Counted from the first letter of the stretch, positions 47,425 to 56,885 are shown. The stretch is DNA of 64,000 nt from Pandoraea communis (GCF_902459745.1 NZ_CABPSJ010000008.1:124001-188000); one strand, 5' to 3'. Translations and numbers: made by a program. Notes: generated from the letters alone by a model not told the origin.

Positions 47425-48843
47425 TCAGCGAGTCGCCAGCGCAGCGGGTTGGAGGGCGTTGGCAAAGTCGAAGACCTTGGCGCCATGTGCCTGTGCCCAC
47501 GTCTGTGCACGCTGCTTGAGCAGAAACGCGCTCAGCCGGCCATCGGGTTCGCGGGCGAACCAGGCCTGATTGCCGAGGAGCTTGATGCCCGTTTCGCGAT
47601 CCTGAGCATAGAAGACACGGATCTCCTTGCCTTGCTCGCGCAGCTTCACGAGTTCGCTAAGCGCCTCTTCGGGGGCGGCATAGCTGCGCAGCGTCGGCTC
47701 GCCTCGCACCCAGATCTGGGCTACGCGCTCGAACTTGACGATCGGCTTGCCCGTGATCGCGTCATTGGCCTTGAGCGGCGTTTGCGCGTAGTTCTTCAGT
47801 GCTGCATCGTAGTCGAGCTTGTCGGCTTTGAACGCCGCGCGAAGATAGCGATCATCGATGAAATGGGCGACGTCAAGATCACCATCGGTGCGCCCCAGGA
47901 GCTTAAGCGTATCAAACGAGGTCTGCAGGGCCTTGCGGTATTCGGGCTTCCAGGTGAGATCGCGTGTTTGCAGACCTAGCGGGCCATGGAAAAGATAGTC
48001 GACCTCCGGTTCGATGCCTGTAACCTTGGCAATCAGTTCACTGTACTTCTCTGGCTCCGCAGCGATGAGGCGATTCGCCTCGATCACGGCTCGCAGATAG
48101 GCAACGACGATCTCGGGATACTTCTGCGCATATGCTGTCTCGACCAGCGTTCCGTGGAACGTGGCCGAACCGCCTTGTGAACCGTCGTAGATCTTGCGCG
48201 CAAAACCGCGATAAGGGAACAATTCGGCGAAAGGCACGAAATCGGCATGCGCATCGATCTTGCGACTTTGCAACGCCGGGCCAGCGACCTCAGGTGCCTG
48301 GGTAATGATATTGACGTCGCGATCGGGACTCCATCCTTGTGCGGCGACAGCACGCAGCAACATCCCGTGTGCGGTAGAAGCGAAGGGCACCGAGATCGTC
48401 TTGCCCTTAAGGTCAGCAATGGACTGCACTACGGAGTCTGCCGGCACCACAATCCCGTTACCACTGCCTTGCACGCTACCCGAAAGCACGTTGATGAAAA
48501 TGCTCCCACGGCCGGCTTTCTGGTTGGCGACACCGTTTAGCACACCGGGAAAATCGGCCATGGATCCGAAATCGAGCTTGCCTGCGATCATTTCGTTGGT
48601 GATCGGCGCTCCGCTAGTGAAGTTCTTCCACTGGATGTCGTAGACCGCATCCTTATACCTGCCGTCATGTGGCAAGTACCTGTCGAGCAACTTCAGTTCC
48701 CGGATCAAGGCGCCGCCGGTTGCAGTATTTATCGTGGTGTCCTGCGTGCCAATGGCGATACGAATGGTCTCGGCGTAAGCGCTGCCGGAGAGCAGAGCGG
48801 TGATGGCGGTCAAAGCTGCGGCGAAGCGAAACGTGCGTTTCAT
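47425..48843 (-). CDS. Periplasmic substrate-binding protein (second system)
   Basis: A 472-residue exported protein from ATG 48843, with a clean signal peptide (MKRTFRFAAALTAITALLSG, cleavage after AYA). The N-terminal domain is NitT/TauT-like (KLDFGSMADFPGVLNGV, ADLKGKTISVPFASTAHGML). It is about 150 residues longer than typical SsuA proteins. The C-terminal extension (EEALSELVKLREQGKEIRVFY) may form an additional domain. It lies between the ferredoxin and permease genes. Confidence 0.88.
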   Translation of the reverse strand: MKRTFRFAAALTAITALLSGSAYAETIRIAIGTQDTTINTATGGALIRELKLLDRYLPHDGRYKDAVYDIQWKNFTSGAPITNEMIAGKLDFGSMADFPGVLNGVANQKAGRGSIFINVLSGSVQGSGNGIVVPADSVVQSIADLKGKTISVPFASTAHGMLLRAVAAQGWSPDRDVNIITQAPEVAGPALQSRKIDAHADFVPFAELFPYRGFARKIYDGSQGGSATFHGTLVETAYAQKYPEIVVAYLRAVIEANRLIAAEPEKYSELIAKVTGIEPEVDYLFHGPLGLQTRDLTWKPEYRKALQTSFDTLKLLGRTDGDLDVAHFIDDRYLRAAFKADKLDYDAALKNYAQTPLKANDAITGKPIVKFERVAQIWVRGEPTLRSYAAPEEALSELVKLREQGKEIRVFYAQDRETGIKLLGNQAWFAREPDGRLSAFLLKQRAQTWAQAHGAKVFDFANALQPAALATR

Positions 48844-48938
48844 GACGCTTTCCTCGGTCTGGGTTGTGTGGGGGAGAACGCAAACAAATGGGGGGCGAAA
48901 GGTGCGCAGCCGTATGGCAGCCAGGCCGAAGCTATTCA

Positions 48939-49184
48939 TCATCGCAACAAATATGGAATGGCGACGTGCACTGCGCCGGTCGGGCAATCCTTCTCACACG
49001 GCATGCAGTACCAGCATTCGTCGAATTTCATAAAGGCTTTGCCGGTCTCGGGATCGATGGCGAGTAGGTCCATCGGACAAACGTCGATGCAAACGGTGCA
49101 GCCCTTGTCGGCGATGCATTTGTCTTCATCGATCGTGACAGGGGCGCTTGTGCGCAGATGCGCCTCGCGGGGAACCAATGCCAT
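48939..49184 (-). CDS. Two-cluster [4Fe-4S] ferredoxin, AprB-like
   Basis: An 81-residue protein with two cysteine sets, CIADKGCTVCIDVCP and CWYCMPCEKDCP, each suited to one [4Fe-4S] cluster. The spacing and the MDLLAIDPETG segment recall the electron-transfer core of adenylylsulfate reductase beta subunits, without their C-terminal tail. It follows the AprA-like flavoprotein gene by 23 bases and probably feeds electrons to or from it. Confidence 0.88.
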   Translation of the reverse strand: MALVPREAHLRTSAPVTIDEDKCIADKGCTVCIDVCPMDLLAIDPETGKAFMKFDECWYCMPCEKDCPTGAVHVAIPYLLR

Positions 49185-49207
49185 TGTGTTATCTCTCTTA
49201 ATTTTTC

Positions 49208-50944
49208 TTAGGCAGCTTCGGGTTGTTCGGTGCGGGCCACGCGCAGACGTGAGTACGCGCCGCGCTCGCTCTCGTCGATCGGCACGACATAGGGCTCGAC
49301 GGGCTTGGTAAATGACGTCATCTCACCATGGGCATCTTTCTTGAGATGCGTATGGCAGAACCAATCGGCATCGTTGCGCTCGGGAAAATCGATGCGATGG
49401 TGATATAGCCCCCAGCGACTTTCCTTACGGAATAACGAGGCGCGTGCGGCCATTTCGGCGCAATCGCGGATCGCCATTACCTCGACCGCACGCATCAGTT
49501 CGTGTGGGCTGGTCGCTCGCAATTGAGACAGATCCTCGCGAATCTCTTCGAAGCGTTGCAGACCGATTTCCATGCGCCGCGTGACTTTGGGCGGTTGCAG
49601 ATAGTCGTTGACGAAGCGTCGCAACTTGTACTCGACCTGCGACGGCGGCAGGCCGTGTGAGCGGGTGAGCGGAGCGAAGACCCGTGCGCGTTCCGCCTCG
49701 ACCTGCGCCGCATTGATGTCCGCCAGTCTGGCGGCCTGAGAGTATTGCGCGGCACTCTCGCCGGCGAACCATCCGTAAGTGAATGCGCCAAGCATGTAGT
49801 TGTGAGGGACAGCCGCCATGTCACCGGCCGAGTACAGACCGCGCACGGACGTCGCTGCGTGGTCGTCGACCCAGACACCAGAGGCGCTGTGGCCGCTGCA
49901 AAAGCCGATTTCGGAGATGTGCATCTCGATCATGCGCGTACGATAATCGTTGCCGCGGCGCTCGTGGAAACGCCCACGGCTCGGTCGCTCGTTGGTGTGC
50001 AGAATGGTCTCGATGGTTTGGATCGTTTCTTCCGCGAGGTGGTCGAGCTTCAGGAAGACAGGGCCGTTGCCGCTCTGGAGTTCCTGATAGAACTCCCACA
50101 TCATCTGGCCGCTCCAGTAATCACATTCGATGAAACGCTCGCCCTGCCCGTTAGCGGTGTACCCGCCAAGTGGTCCCGTGACGTACGCACAGGCCGGGCC
50201 GTTGTAATCCTTGATGAGCGGATTGATCTGAAAGCACTCCAGGTTCGCAAGCTCCGCACCGGCGTGATACGCCATCGCGTAGCCATCGCCGGCGTTTGTG
50301 GGATTCTCGTAGGTGCCCATCAGATAACCCGAGGAGGGCAGACCGAGTCGGCCAGCCGCTCCGCAGCACAGGATCACGGCCTTGGCGCGAATTACGTAAA
50401 AGTCAGCCGTGCGGCAGTCGAAACCCATGACGCCGGCGATCTCACCCGACGGCCCCGTCAACAAGCGGGTGGCGACGACACGGTTGGTGATCGACACGCG
50501 GGCACGTTTGAGCTGACGATAGAGAACCTTCTTCACATCGTGCCCTTCGGGCATCGGCAATACGTAAGCGCCCATGTGATGGACTTTACGTACGGCATAG
50601 TCACCGGTTTCGTCCTTTTCGAATTTCACCCCCCAACGATCCAACTCCTCGATTGTTCTGAAGCTGTGCTTCGCGTATGCATAAACCGTCGCCTGGTTGA
50701 CGATGCCGTCGTTGGCAACGGTGATCTCCTTGGTGTATTGCTCCGGTGTGGCATGCCCCGGAATGACGGCATTGTTCAAACCGTCCATGCCCATGGAAAT
50801 CGCACCGCTGCGCTTGACGTGCGCCTTGTCAAGCAATAACACGCGCAGATTCGGGTCGCGCTGCTTTGCTTTCACTGCGGCCATCGGGCCGGCAGTGCCA
50901 CCGCCGATCACGACGATGTCGTATTCGAGTTCGTGAGTTTGCAT
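49208..50944 (-). CDS. AprA-like / fumarate reductase-type flavoprotein
   Basis: A 578-residue FAD enzyme with the N-terminal dinucleotide motif VVIGGGTAGPMAA (residues about 11-23). It has the fumarate reductase/succinate dehydrogenase/AprA fold (GAISMGMDGLNN, RAKAVILCCGAAGRLGLPSSG, GLYSAGDMAAVPHNYMLGAFTYG). The last motif and the adjacent two-cluster ferredoxin favour an AprA-type relative over a true fumarate reductase. No ATP sulfurylase or dissimilatory sulfite reductase gene is near, so the substrate is probably not adenylylsulfate. It is the first gene of the minus-strand cluster, with a palindromic operator candidate 47 bases upstream. Confidence 0.88.
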   Translation of the reverse strand: MQTHELEYDIVVIGGGTAGPMAAVKAKQRDPNLRVLLLDKAHVKRSGAISMGMDGLNNAVIPGHATPEQYTKEITVANDGIVNQATVYAYAKHSFRTIEELDRWGVKFEKDETGDYAVRKVHHMGAYVLPMPEGHDVKKVLYRQLKRARVSITNRVVATRLLTGPSGEIAGVMGFDCRTADFYVIRAKAVILCCGAAGRLGLPSSGYLMGTYENPTNAGDGYAMAYHAGAELANLECFQINPLIKDYNGPACAYVTGPLGGYTANGQGERFIECDYWSGQMMWEFYQELQSGNGPVFLKLDHLAEETIQTIETILHTNERPSRGRFHERRGNDYRTRMIEMHISEIGFCSGHSASGVWVDDHAATSVRGLYSAGDMAAVPHNYMLGAFTYGWFAGESAAQYSQAARLADINAAQVEAERARVFAPLTRSHGLPPSQVEYKLRRFVNDYLQPPKVTRRMEIGLQRFEEIREDLSQLRATSPHELMRAVEVMAIRDCAEMAARASLFRKESRWGLYHHRIDFPERNDADWFCHTHLKKDAHGEMTSFTKPVEPYVVPIDESERGAYSRLRVARTEQPEAA

Positions 50945-50990
50945 GGATCTCTGGGGCGTGGCGGCACCGTGATTGTCGGTAAGCTCACCA

Positions 50991-51006
50991 ACTTGTTATA
51001 ACAAGT
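50991..51006. promoter_or_regulatory. 16-bp palindrome, probable GntR operator
   Basis: ACTTGTTATAACAAGT is perfectly symmetric and lies 47-62 bases upstream of the flavoprotein start, in the promoter region of the cluster. Sites of the TTGTATATACAA kind are typical for HutC-type GntR regulators, and one is encoded at 37988. Confidence 0.65.
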
Positions 51007-51097
51007 AAGGACTAGATTGTAGGAAACAGGACTGCGCGAGGGAATGAATTGTTTTCGATTTGCTTGTGCGGGAAGGAGATAAGTGGGCGGTGGGGGT

Positions 51098-51290
51098 GAC
51101 TGGATTTGCCCCTGTCCCTCCAGACACAATCTCACACCAAGGTTGATGAATCGGTCCTGCGCCGGAACTCGCGTGGTGAGCGATACATCAGCGCGCTATG
51201 AGGATGCTTCTCGTTGTAATGCTCGAACGCGATGGTCAGGTCGCTTGCGGCAGTCGCCGCATCCGGCTTCGGCATGAAGGTGGGGGCATT
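51098..51290 (-). pseudogene. IS3-family transposase C-terminal remnant
   Basis: The minus strand reads [20 protein letters not shown], then [19 protein letters not shown] and a stop at 51132. This is the C-terminal end of IS2-group IS3 transposases. About 50 codons remain. The region to 51521 holds no other feature apart from the promoter presumably used by the DUF1254 gene. Confidence 0.75.
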
Positions 51291-51521
51291 ACCCTGGAAC
51301 TTGCCGCTCACCCGCCTGGGACTCGGAATTGGAGAAGCAGGCGGTACACCAGCATCGCAAGTTATGATCTCCTATATATCTGCCAGAAGAACACACCACT
51401 GAGCTTGCAGCCCGGTCCTGCGGTCTCAATATCGGCGTTTTTCTGGCGTTCTTCGCCGTTCCTTACTCAAAGCATAAGAAAGCCGCCGCCATGATTGTGT
51501 TGAAGAAAAGGGAGATTCACG

Positions 51522-52949
51522 ATGAGCAATAGACTCCGGCACACGTTGTCCGCGCTTGCCGTTCTGGCAGGGATATCTTTTCTGGGATTGGAGGCGATGG
51601 GTAGCGCACATGCCGCTAGCAGCCTATCGCACGATGAAGCGCGAGCAATTGCCAGGGAAGCGACGATCTACGGCTTCCCGCTCGTCGACAGCTACCGCAT
51701 CCAGTACTCGTACTTCGTCGATCGCGACAATCCAGAGTACAAGGCGCCTTGGAATACGCTGAATAATGTGGCGCGCGTCTTTACGCCCGACGACAAGGCG
51801 ATCCAGACGCCCAACTCGGATACACCGTATTCATTTCTTGGCGCCGATCTCAGGGCCGAGCCCCTCGTTATCACTGTCCCCGCCGTCGAGAAGGACCGCT
51901 ATTACTCCCTGCAGTTCATCGACATGTATACGCACAATTTTGCCTATGTTGGCAGTCGAGCGACCGGAAACGAGGCGGGAAGCTTTCTGCTCGCCGGTCC
52001 ACGGTGGAAGGGCGAGGCTCCCAAGGGGCTCAAGGGGGTGATCCGCTCCGAGACCGACTTCGATTTTGTGCTCTATCGAACGCAGCTCAAAAACGCTGCC
52101 GACGTCGAGGCCGTGAAAGCCGTTCAGGCAGGCTACAAAGTGCAGACCTTGTCACAGTTCCTCGGCAAGCCATCCAAAACTGTCCCAGACGTTGCCTTCC
52201 TGAAGCCGCTCACCGCCGAGGAGCAGCGCACATCGCCCGAGTTCTTCAACCTTCTGAACTTCGTTCTTCAATTCTGTCCGACGCATGCGAGCGAAATCGA
52301 TCTGATGGCCCGTTTTGCCAAGCTCGGCATCGGCGGCGGCAAGAGGTTTGACTTGCAGGCGCTTTCCCCCGACATCCGTCAGGCTGTCCTGGAGGGAATG
52401 GCCGATGCCTGGAGGGACTTTGCCGAGTTCAAGAAGAACGAGATCGACACGGGCAAGAGACCGAGCAGCGACGCTTTCGGCACTCGTGAGTTTTTGAAGA
52501 ACGACTACATGGTCCGCATGTCCGGAGCCGTTCTCGGCATCTATGGAAACAGTAAAGAGGAGGCGCTCTATCCTGCCTACTTCACAGACGTCAATGGACA
52601 ACTGCTCGATGCGACTCGTCAGCGCTATACGCTGCGCCTGGCGCCGGGCGAGTTGCCGCCCGCGAACGCATTCTGGTCGGTGACGATGTACGAGCTGCCG
52701 TCGAGCCTGCTCAGCGCCAATCCTCTCAACCGGTATCTCATCAACTCGCCGATGCTTCCTCAGCTCAAGAAAGATGCTGACGGCGGCATAACCCTTTACT
52801 TGCAGCATGAAACGCCCGGCAAGGACAAGGAAGCGAACTGGCTGCCCGCGCCGAAGGGGCCGTTCTGGACTGTCATGCGCATCTACTGGCCCAAGCCCGA
52901 GGCGTTAGACGGGCGGTGGAAATCCCCTGTGCTCGAACTCGCGAAATGA
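51522..52949 (+). CDS. Exported DUF1254/DUF1214 protein
   Basis: A 475-residue protein with a signal peptide (hydrophobic core LSALAVLAGISFLGL, cleavage after AHA at about 32). The N-terminal DUF1254 part has REATIYGFPLVDSYR and QTPNSDTPYSFLGADLRAEP. The C-terminal DUF1214 part has LPPANAFWSVTMYELPSSLL and LYLQHETPGKDKEANWLPAP. The family is common in envelope or periplasm and its biochemical role is unknown. AGGGAGATT precedes ATG 51522. The next gene, a shorter relative, follows within 25 bases. Confidence 0.9.
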   Translation: MSNRLRHTLSALAVLAGISFLGLEAMGSAHAASSLSHDEARAIAREATIYGFPLVDSYRIQYSYFVDRDNPEYKAPWNTLNNVARVFTPDDKAIQTPNSDTPYSFLGADLRAEPLVITVPAVEKDRYYSLQFIDMYTHNFAYVGSRATGNEAGSFLLAGPRWKGEAPKGLKGVIRSETDFDFVLYRTQLKNAADVEAVKAVQAGYKVQTLSQFLGKPSKTVPDVAFLKPLTAEEQRTSPEFFNLLNFVLQFCPTHASEIDLMARFAKLGIGGGKRFDLQALSPDIRQAVLEGMADAWRDFAEFKKNEIDTGKRPSSDAFGTREFLKNDYMVRMSGAVLGIYGNSKEEALYPAYFTDVNGQLLDATRQRYTLRLAPGELPPANAFWSVTMYELPSSLLSANPLNRYLINSPMLPQLKKDADGGITLYLQHETPGKDKEANWLPAPKGPFWTVMRIYWPKPEALDGRWKSPVLELAK

Positions 52950-52969
52950 CAAACACCAAGGAACTCATG

Positions 52970-54001
52970 ATGACAAAATCTTTGTTGACGCTGATGCTGA
53001 CTCTCGCGGCTAGCTTCCCGGCCCTGGCTGATACTGGGCCATCATCGCCTTCAGGGGCCATTCAGGTTTCGCCGGACAACTTCATTCGTGCGGAATCGGA
53101 TCTGTACTTCGCCGGCATCGTCAAGAGCGGTGGTTTCGGCAAGTTCGATCATACGCGTGAGCCAGCGCCGATCGACAAGCAGACTGTCATCCGCCTCAAT
53201 CGCGATACGCTCTATTCTTCCGCCGTGTTCGATCTCGACGCCGGTCCAGTGACGGTCACGCTGCCCAAAGCCGGTGATCGATTCATGTCGATGCAGGTGT
53301 TTGACGAAGACCAATATACCCATGGCGTCCACTACAAGGCCGGCTCATACAGGCTGACGAGAAAAGCGATCGGCACACGCTACGTGGCGGTAGCGGTGCG
53401 CACTCTGGTCGACCCTTCCAACCCTGAGGATGTCAAACAGGTTCATGCGCTTCAGGACGCGATCAAAGTTGAGCAAAAGGCTCAGGGACAGTTCGAGATT
53501 CCTAACTGGGACCAGGCCAGCCAGAAAAAGGTGCGCGACGCACTGTTGGTTCTTGCGACGACGCTGACTGATACAAAACGCATGTATGGCAGCAAGAATG
53601 AGGTCGATCCGGTTCGTTATCTCATCGGCACTGCGATGGGCTGGGGCGCCAATCCGCCGAGTGAGGCGCTCTATCTCAACATCACCCCATCCAAGAACGA
53701 TGGCACCACGATCTACAAGCTCAATGTCAGGGACGTGCCGGTCGATGGTTTCTGGTCGGTCAGCGTCTACAACGCGCAAGGCTACTATGAGTCCAACGAC
53801 CTCAATGCTTATTCACTGAACAGCATCACGGCGAAGAAAGGCGGCGACGGCACCGTCGCGATTCAATTCGGTGGTTGCAACGGCAAGATCGCCAACTGCC
53901 TTCCGATCATGAAGGGGTGGAACTACATGGTCCGCCTCTATCGGCCGCGCGCGGCGATCCTCAACGGCGCTTGGACGTTTCCCGAAGCCTCGCCGCAGTG
54001 A
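52970..54001 (+). CDS. Exported DUF1254/DUF1214 protein, shorter relative
   Basis: A 343-residue protein. I chose ATG 52970 because AAGGA lies about seven bases upstream; ATGs at 52946 and 52967 are also in frame. The signal peptide ends near SFPALA. It shares with its neighbour the RAESDLYFAGIV, NRDTLYSSAVFDLDAGP and DGFWSVSVYNAQGYYES motifs of DUF1254 and DUF1214. The two genes form a short operon that ends at the terminator at 54177. Confidence 0.88.
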   Translation: MTKSLLTLMLTLAASFPALADTGPSSPSGAIQVSPDNFIRAESDLYFAGIVKSGGFGKFDHTREPAPIDKQTVIRLNRDTLYSSAVFDLDAGPVTVTLPKAGDRFMSMQVFDEDQYTHGVHYKAGSYRLTRKAIGTRYVAVAVRTLVDPSNPEDVKQVHALQDAIKVEQKAQGQFEIPNWDQASQKKVRDALLVLATTLTDTKRMYGSKNEVDPVRYLIGTAMGWGANPPSEALYLNITPSKNDGTTIYKLNVRDVPVDGFWSVSVYNAQGYYESNDLNAYSLNSITAKKGGDGTVAIQFGGCNGKIANCLPIMKGWNYMVRLYRPRAAILNGAWTFPEASPQ

Positions 54002-54176
54002 ATTGAGCCGGTAGGCATATCACCTGTGTACGGAAGCGTGGCGCTTCACTGTGCTCTTGTGTTTGCCGCATTGGGAAGAGCTCGCTTCACAGAATGGCAA
54101 CCGCGATATGATCGTTCTGAGTAAAACAGTGTAGATGTAACGCTCATCCTTATCGGTCGTGACTGAGCAAGTAAGA

Positions 54177-54210
54177 AAAAAGCCCTTGAAATTCAAGGGC
54201 TTTTTCGTTT
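54177..54210. terminator. Bidirectional intrinsic terminator
   Basis: AAAAAGCCCTTGAA-ATTCAAGGGCTTTTTCG forms a long stem with an A-run on one side and a T-run on the other. It sits between the convergent DUF1254 operon and the acyl-CoA ligase gene and can serve both. Confidence 0.92.
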
Positions 54211-54240
54211 TGTGACTGTCGTCGGCCTCACACTGATCGG

Positions 54241-55890
54241 TCAGACGAACTGTTCGCGCATCGCCTTCTTGTTCAACTTGCCGACACTGGTCCTTTGCAG
54301 CGAGTCGACGAACCTGATGAATTGCGGCACCGCGTATTTTGAGATTTCTCCAGTCGCGACAATCGCAAGCAGGTGCCGCCTGATCTCTTCATCGTCGACG
54401 GGGCCCGCGTCCTTCTTCAATACGACCAGCGCGACCGGCCGCTCACCCCACTTCTCGTCCTTGATGCCGAACACCGCCACCTCGGAGACCGCAGGGTGCC
54501 GAGAGATCAGGTTTTCGATTTCGAGCGACGACACCCATTCACCGCCCGACTTGATTACGTCCTTGAGTCGATCGGTAATCTGCACGTAGCCAGCCGGGTC
54601 GATGCTGGCGATATCCTGAGTATGCAGATACCCGCCCTCCCATAGCTGCTCCGATGCTTCCGGATTGTGAAGGTAACTTTGCGTGAGCCATGGCGCGCGC
54701 ACCACCACTTCGCCGAAGGCCTTGCCATCGTGCGGGAGGTCTGCCATCGCGTCATCGACAATCCGCAGATCGACCAGAGGAACGGGAAGGCCGGTTTTGC
54801 AGCGCAGACGAATCTCCTCGTCCTCATCGAGTGGGCCAAGGTCGGGCTTGATCTGCGCCAGCGTGAGGATCGGGCCGGTTTCCGACATGCCGTAGCCCGT
54901 AAAAACATCGATGCCACGCTCGAACGCGGCCCTCGCCAGGCCCTGTGTCAATGCACTTCCGCCAACGATGACTTTCCACCGGCTGAAGTCGACTGTCTTC
55001 GCTTCGGGGCAGTTCAGCAGCATGTGCAGGATCGTGCCGACGCAGTGCGAAAAAGTCACGCCCTCGTCACGGATGAGCCCCACAAGCCGGTCGGGCGCAT
55101 AGCGCCCCGGGTAGATCTGCTTCAGCCCCAAGACCGTTGCGACGTAGGGCATGCCCCACGCATGAACATGGAACATGGGGGTGATCGGCATGTAGACATC
55201 ACCACGATGAAGCCGTTGACCGGAGGCCGGACTTGCCAACCCGGCCATCACGCTGATCGTGTGAAGTACCAGTTGCCGATGAGAAAAATGCACCCCCTTG
55301 GGTTGCCCCGTGGTTCCGGTCGTGTAAAACGTGGTGGCGCGCGTGTTTTCGTCGAAATCCGGGAACGAATAATGCGTATCGCTCGCCGCGAGCATGCGCT
55401 CGTACTCCGTCGTGAACGGAATCGTGTGTGTCGTGAGAGCGTCGTCGTCTTCGTCGATGAGAACGAAGGTGTGGACGGATTTCAGTTGATCTTTGATCGC
55501 ATCGATCACCGGCAGGAAATCGGTATGGACCAGAAGCACTTCGGCGCCGGCGTGATTGATCGTGAACGCGATTTCCGCGTTGGACAGTCGTACATTGACC
55601 GTCTGCAGTACCGCTCCCATCATCGGGATAGCAAAATAACATTCCAGATAGCGATGGCTATCCCAGTCCATTACGCCGACGGTACTGCCATGCCGGACGC
55701 CTAGCTCGGCAAGGGCGTTAGCGAGTCTGGAGATGCGCTCGTTCATCGTCCGGTACGTCATTCGCTGTTGCCCCCGGTAAACAATCTCCTGCTCCGGGGC
55801 GTGAGCTAGCGGCGTATGCAAAAGCTGCTTGATCAGCAAGGGATAGGCGTATGCCGAGGGGGTGCCGTTCGTCAACTCGTCCTGCATCAT
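54241..55890 (-). CDS. Fatty acyl-CoA ligase (AMP-forming)
   Basis: A 549-residue enzyme of the ANL superfamily. The nucleotide motif TTGTTGQPKGVHFSH is near residue 185, GYGMSETGP near 330, the hinge QITDRLKDVIKSGGEWVSS near 440 and the C-terminal catalytic Lys in TSVGKLNKKAMR near 540. It activates a medium- or long-chain fatty acid as its CoA ester. AGGAGACA precedes ATG 55890. It follows the 3-hydroxyacyl-CoA dehydrogenase on the same strand but is separated from it by a strong hairpin. Confidence 0.92.
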   Translation of the reverse strand: MMQDELTNGTPSAYAYPLLIKQLLHTPLAHAPEQEIVYRGQQRMTYRTMNERISRLANALAELGVRHGSTVGVMDWDSHRYLECYFAIPMMGAVLQTVNVRLSNAEIAFTINHAGAEVLLVHTDFLPVIDAIKDQLKSVHTFVLIDEDDDALTTHTIPFTTEYERMLAASDTHYSFPDFDENTRATTFYTTGTTGQPKGVHFSHRQLVLHTISVMAGLASPASGQRLHRGDVYMPITPMFHVHAWGMPYVATVLGLKQIYPGRYAPDRLVGLIRDEGVTFSHCVGTILHMLLNCPEAKTVDFSRWKVIVGGSALTQGLARAAFERGIDVFTGYGMSETGPILTLAQIKPDLGPLDEDEEIRLRCKTGLPVPLVDLRIVDDAMADLPHDGKAFGEVVVRAPWLTQSYLHNPEASEQLWEGGYLHTQDIASIDPAGYVQITDRLKDVIKSGGEWVSSLEIENLISRHPAVSEVAVFGIKDEKWGERPVALVVLKKDAGPVDDEEIRRHLLAIVATGEISKYAVPQFIRFVDSLQRTSVGKLNKKAMREQFV

Positions 55891-55998
55891 TGTCTCCTGA
55901 ATCTGATGTTGGTTTTATCCCATCTCGTCCCAGTCTACCAAGCCAGCGATGATCGATTCGCGCCTGGCTGCCCATTTGGCAAAGGCGTCAGACCTGCC

Positions 55999-56031
55999 AT
56001 CGAGCGGGCACCCTCCTGATGCCCGCTCGAT
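55999..56031 (-). terminator. Hairpin after the beta-oxidation operon
   Basis: A perfect 12-bp stem ATCGAGCGGGCA / TGCCCGCTCGAT with a 9-base loop lies three bases after the dehydrogenase stop. There is no T-run, so it may be a processing or partial-termination site. Confidence 0.6.
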
Positions 56032-56033
56032 AT

Positions 56034-56885
56034 TCAGTCGTAACGATAGACACCCTGACCTGTCTTGCGCCCGAGCCGTCCCGCCGCCACGAACTCGCGC
56101 AGCAGCGGCGCCGGCCGATACTTCGGGTCTCCGAAGTCGTTCAGAAACACTTCCATGACGGACAGGCAGACGTCGAGTCCGACCAGATCCGCGAGCGCGA
56201 GCGGGCCGATCGGCTGATTCGCGCCAAGCTTCATTCCCGCGTCGATCTCATCGGCGCTCGCAATGCCTTCGGCAAGTACGAAGAAGGCCTCGTTGATCAT
56301 CGGCACCAGGATACGGTTCACCACGAACCCGGGTGAATTCCTGACGACAATCGGCGTCTTTCCGAGACGCTTTGTCAACTCGCTAATCGCGTCGGCAGTG
56401 GCGTCGCTCGTCTGCAGCCCGCGAATGATCTCGACGAGCGGCATCAGCGGCGCCGGGTTGAAGAAGTGCATTCCGATGAAACGCGAAGCGTCGCTCAGAC
56501 TCGCCGCCAACGCCGTGACCGAGATGGACGAGGTATTCGTCGCAATGATGGCGCCGGGACGCGCCACCGATTCGATCTGCCCCAGAATTCGGTGCTTCAG
56601 GGCGACATTTTCCGTTGCGGCTTCGATGACGAGATCGGCATCGGACAGTTGCTGATAGTCCGTCGAGAACCTGACTCGCGCGAGCGCAGCGCTCCGGGCT
56701 TCCGAGTCGAGTTTGTCTTTCGCGACGAGCCGATCGAGATTGCTTTTCAGCAGTGCGAGCCCGTTCGTCAAGGCCGCCTCGGCGACATCGATCACGATGA
56801 CATTCCATCCGGCGGTAGCGGCAGTCTGCGCGATGCCATTGCCCATCGTACCCGCACCGACAATTCCTATCGTCCCAATTTCCAT
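56034..56885 (-). CDS. 3-hydroxyacyl-CoA (3-hydroxybutyryl-CoA) dehydrogenase
   Basis: A 283-residue NAD-dependent enzyme from ATG 56885. The Rossmann motif GIVGAGTMGNGIAQ is at the N-terminus. The catalytic region has FIGMHFFNPAPLMPLVEII and TPIVVRNSPGFVVNRIL. Length and motifs are those of single-domain Hbd/PaaH proteins. It oxidises 3-hydroxyacyl-CoA to 3-ketoacyl-CoA, the substrate of the thiolase encoded 40 bases upstream in the same operon. Confidence 0.93.
   Translation of the reverse strand: MEIGTIGIVGAGTMGNGIAQTAATAGWNVIVIDVAEAALTNGLALLKSNLDRLVAKDKLDSEARSAALARVRFSTDYQQLSDADLVIEAATENVALKHRILGQIESVARPGAIIATNTSSISVTALAASLSDASRFIGMHFFNPAPLMPLVEIIRGLQTSDATADAISELTKRLGKTPIVVRNSPGFVVNRILVPMINEAFFVLAEGIASADEIDAGMKLGANQPIGPLALADLVGLDVCLSVMEVFLNDFGDPKYRPAPLLREFVAAGRLGRKTGQGVYRYD

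Noticed and set aside
49745-50839. Plus-strand open frame of 364 codons
   Set aside because: Antisense to the AprA-like flavoprotein; no recognisable domain.
54667-55704. Plus-strand open frame of 345 codons
   Set aside because: Antisense to the acyl-CoA ligase, which has all family motifs.
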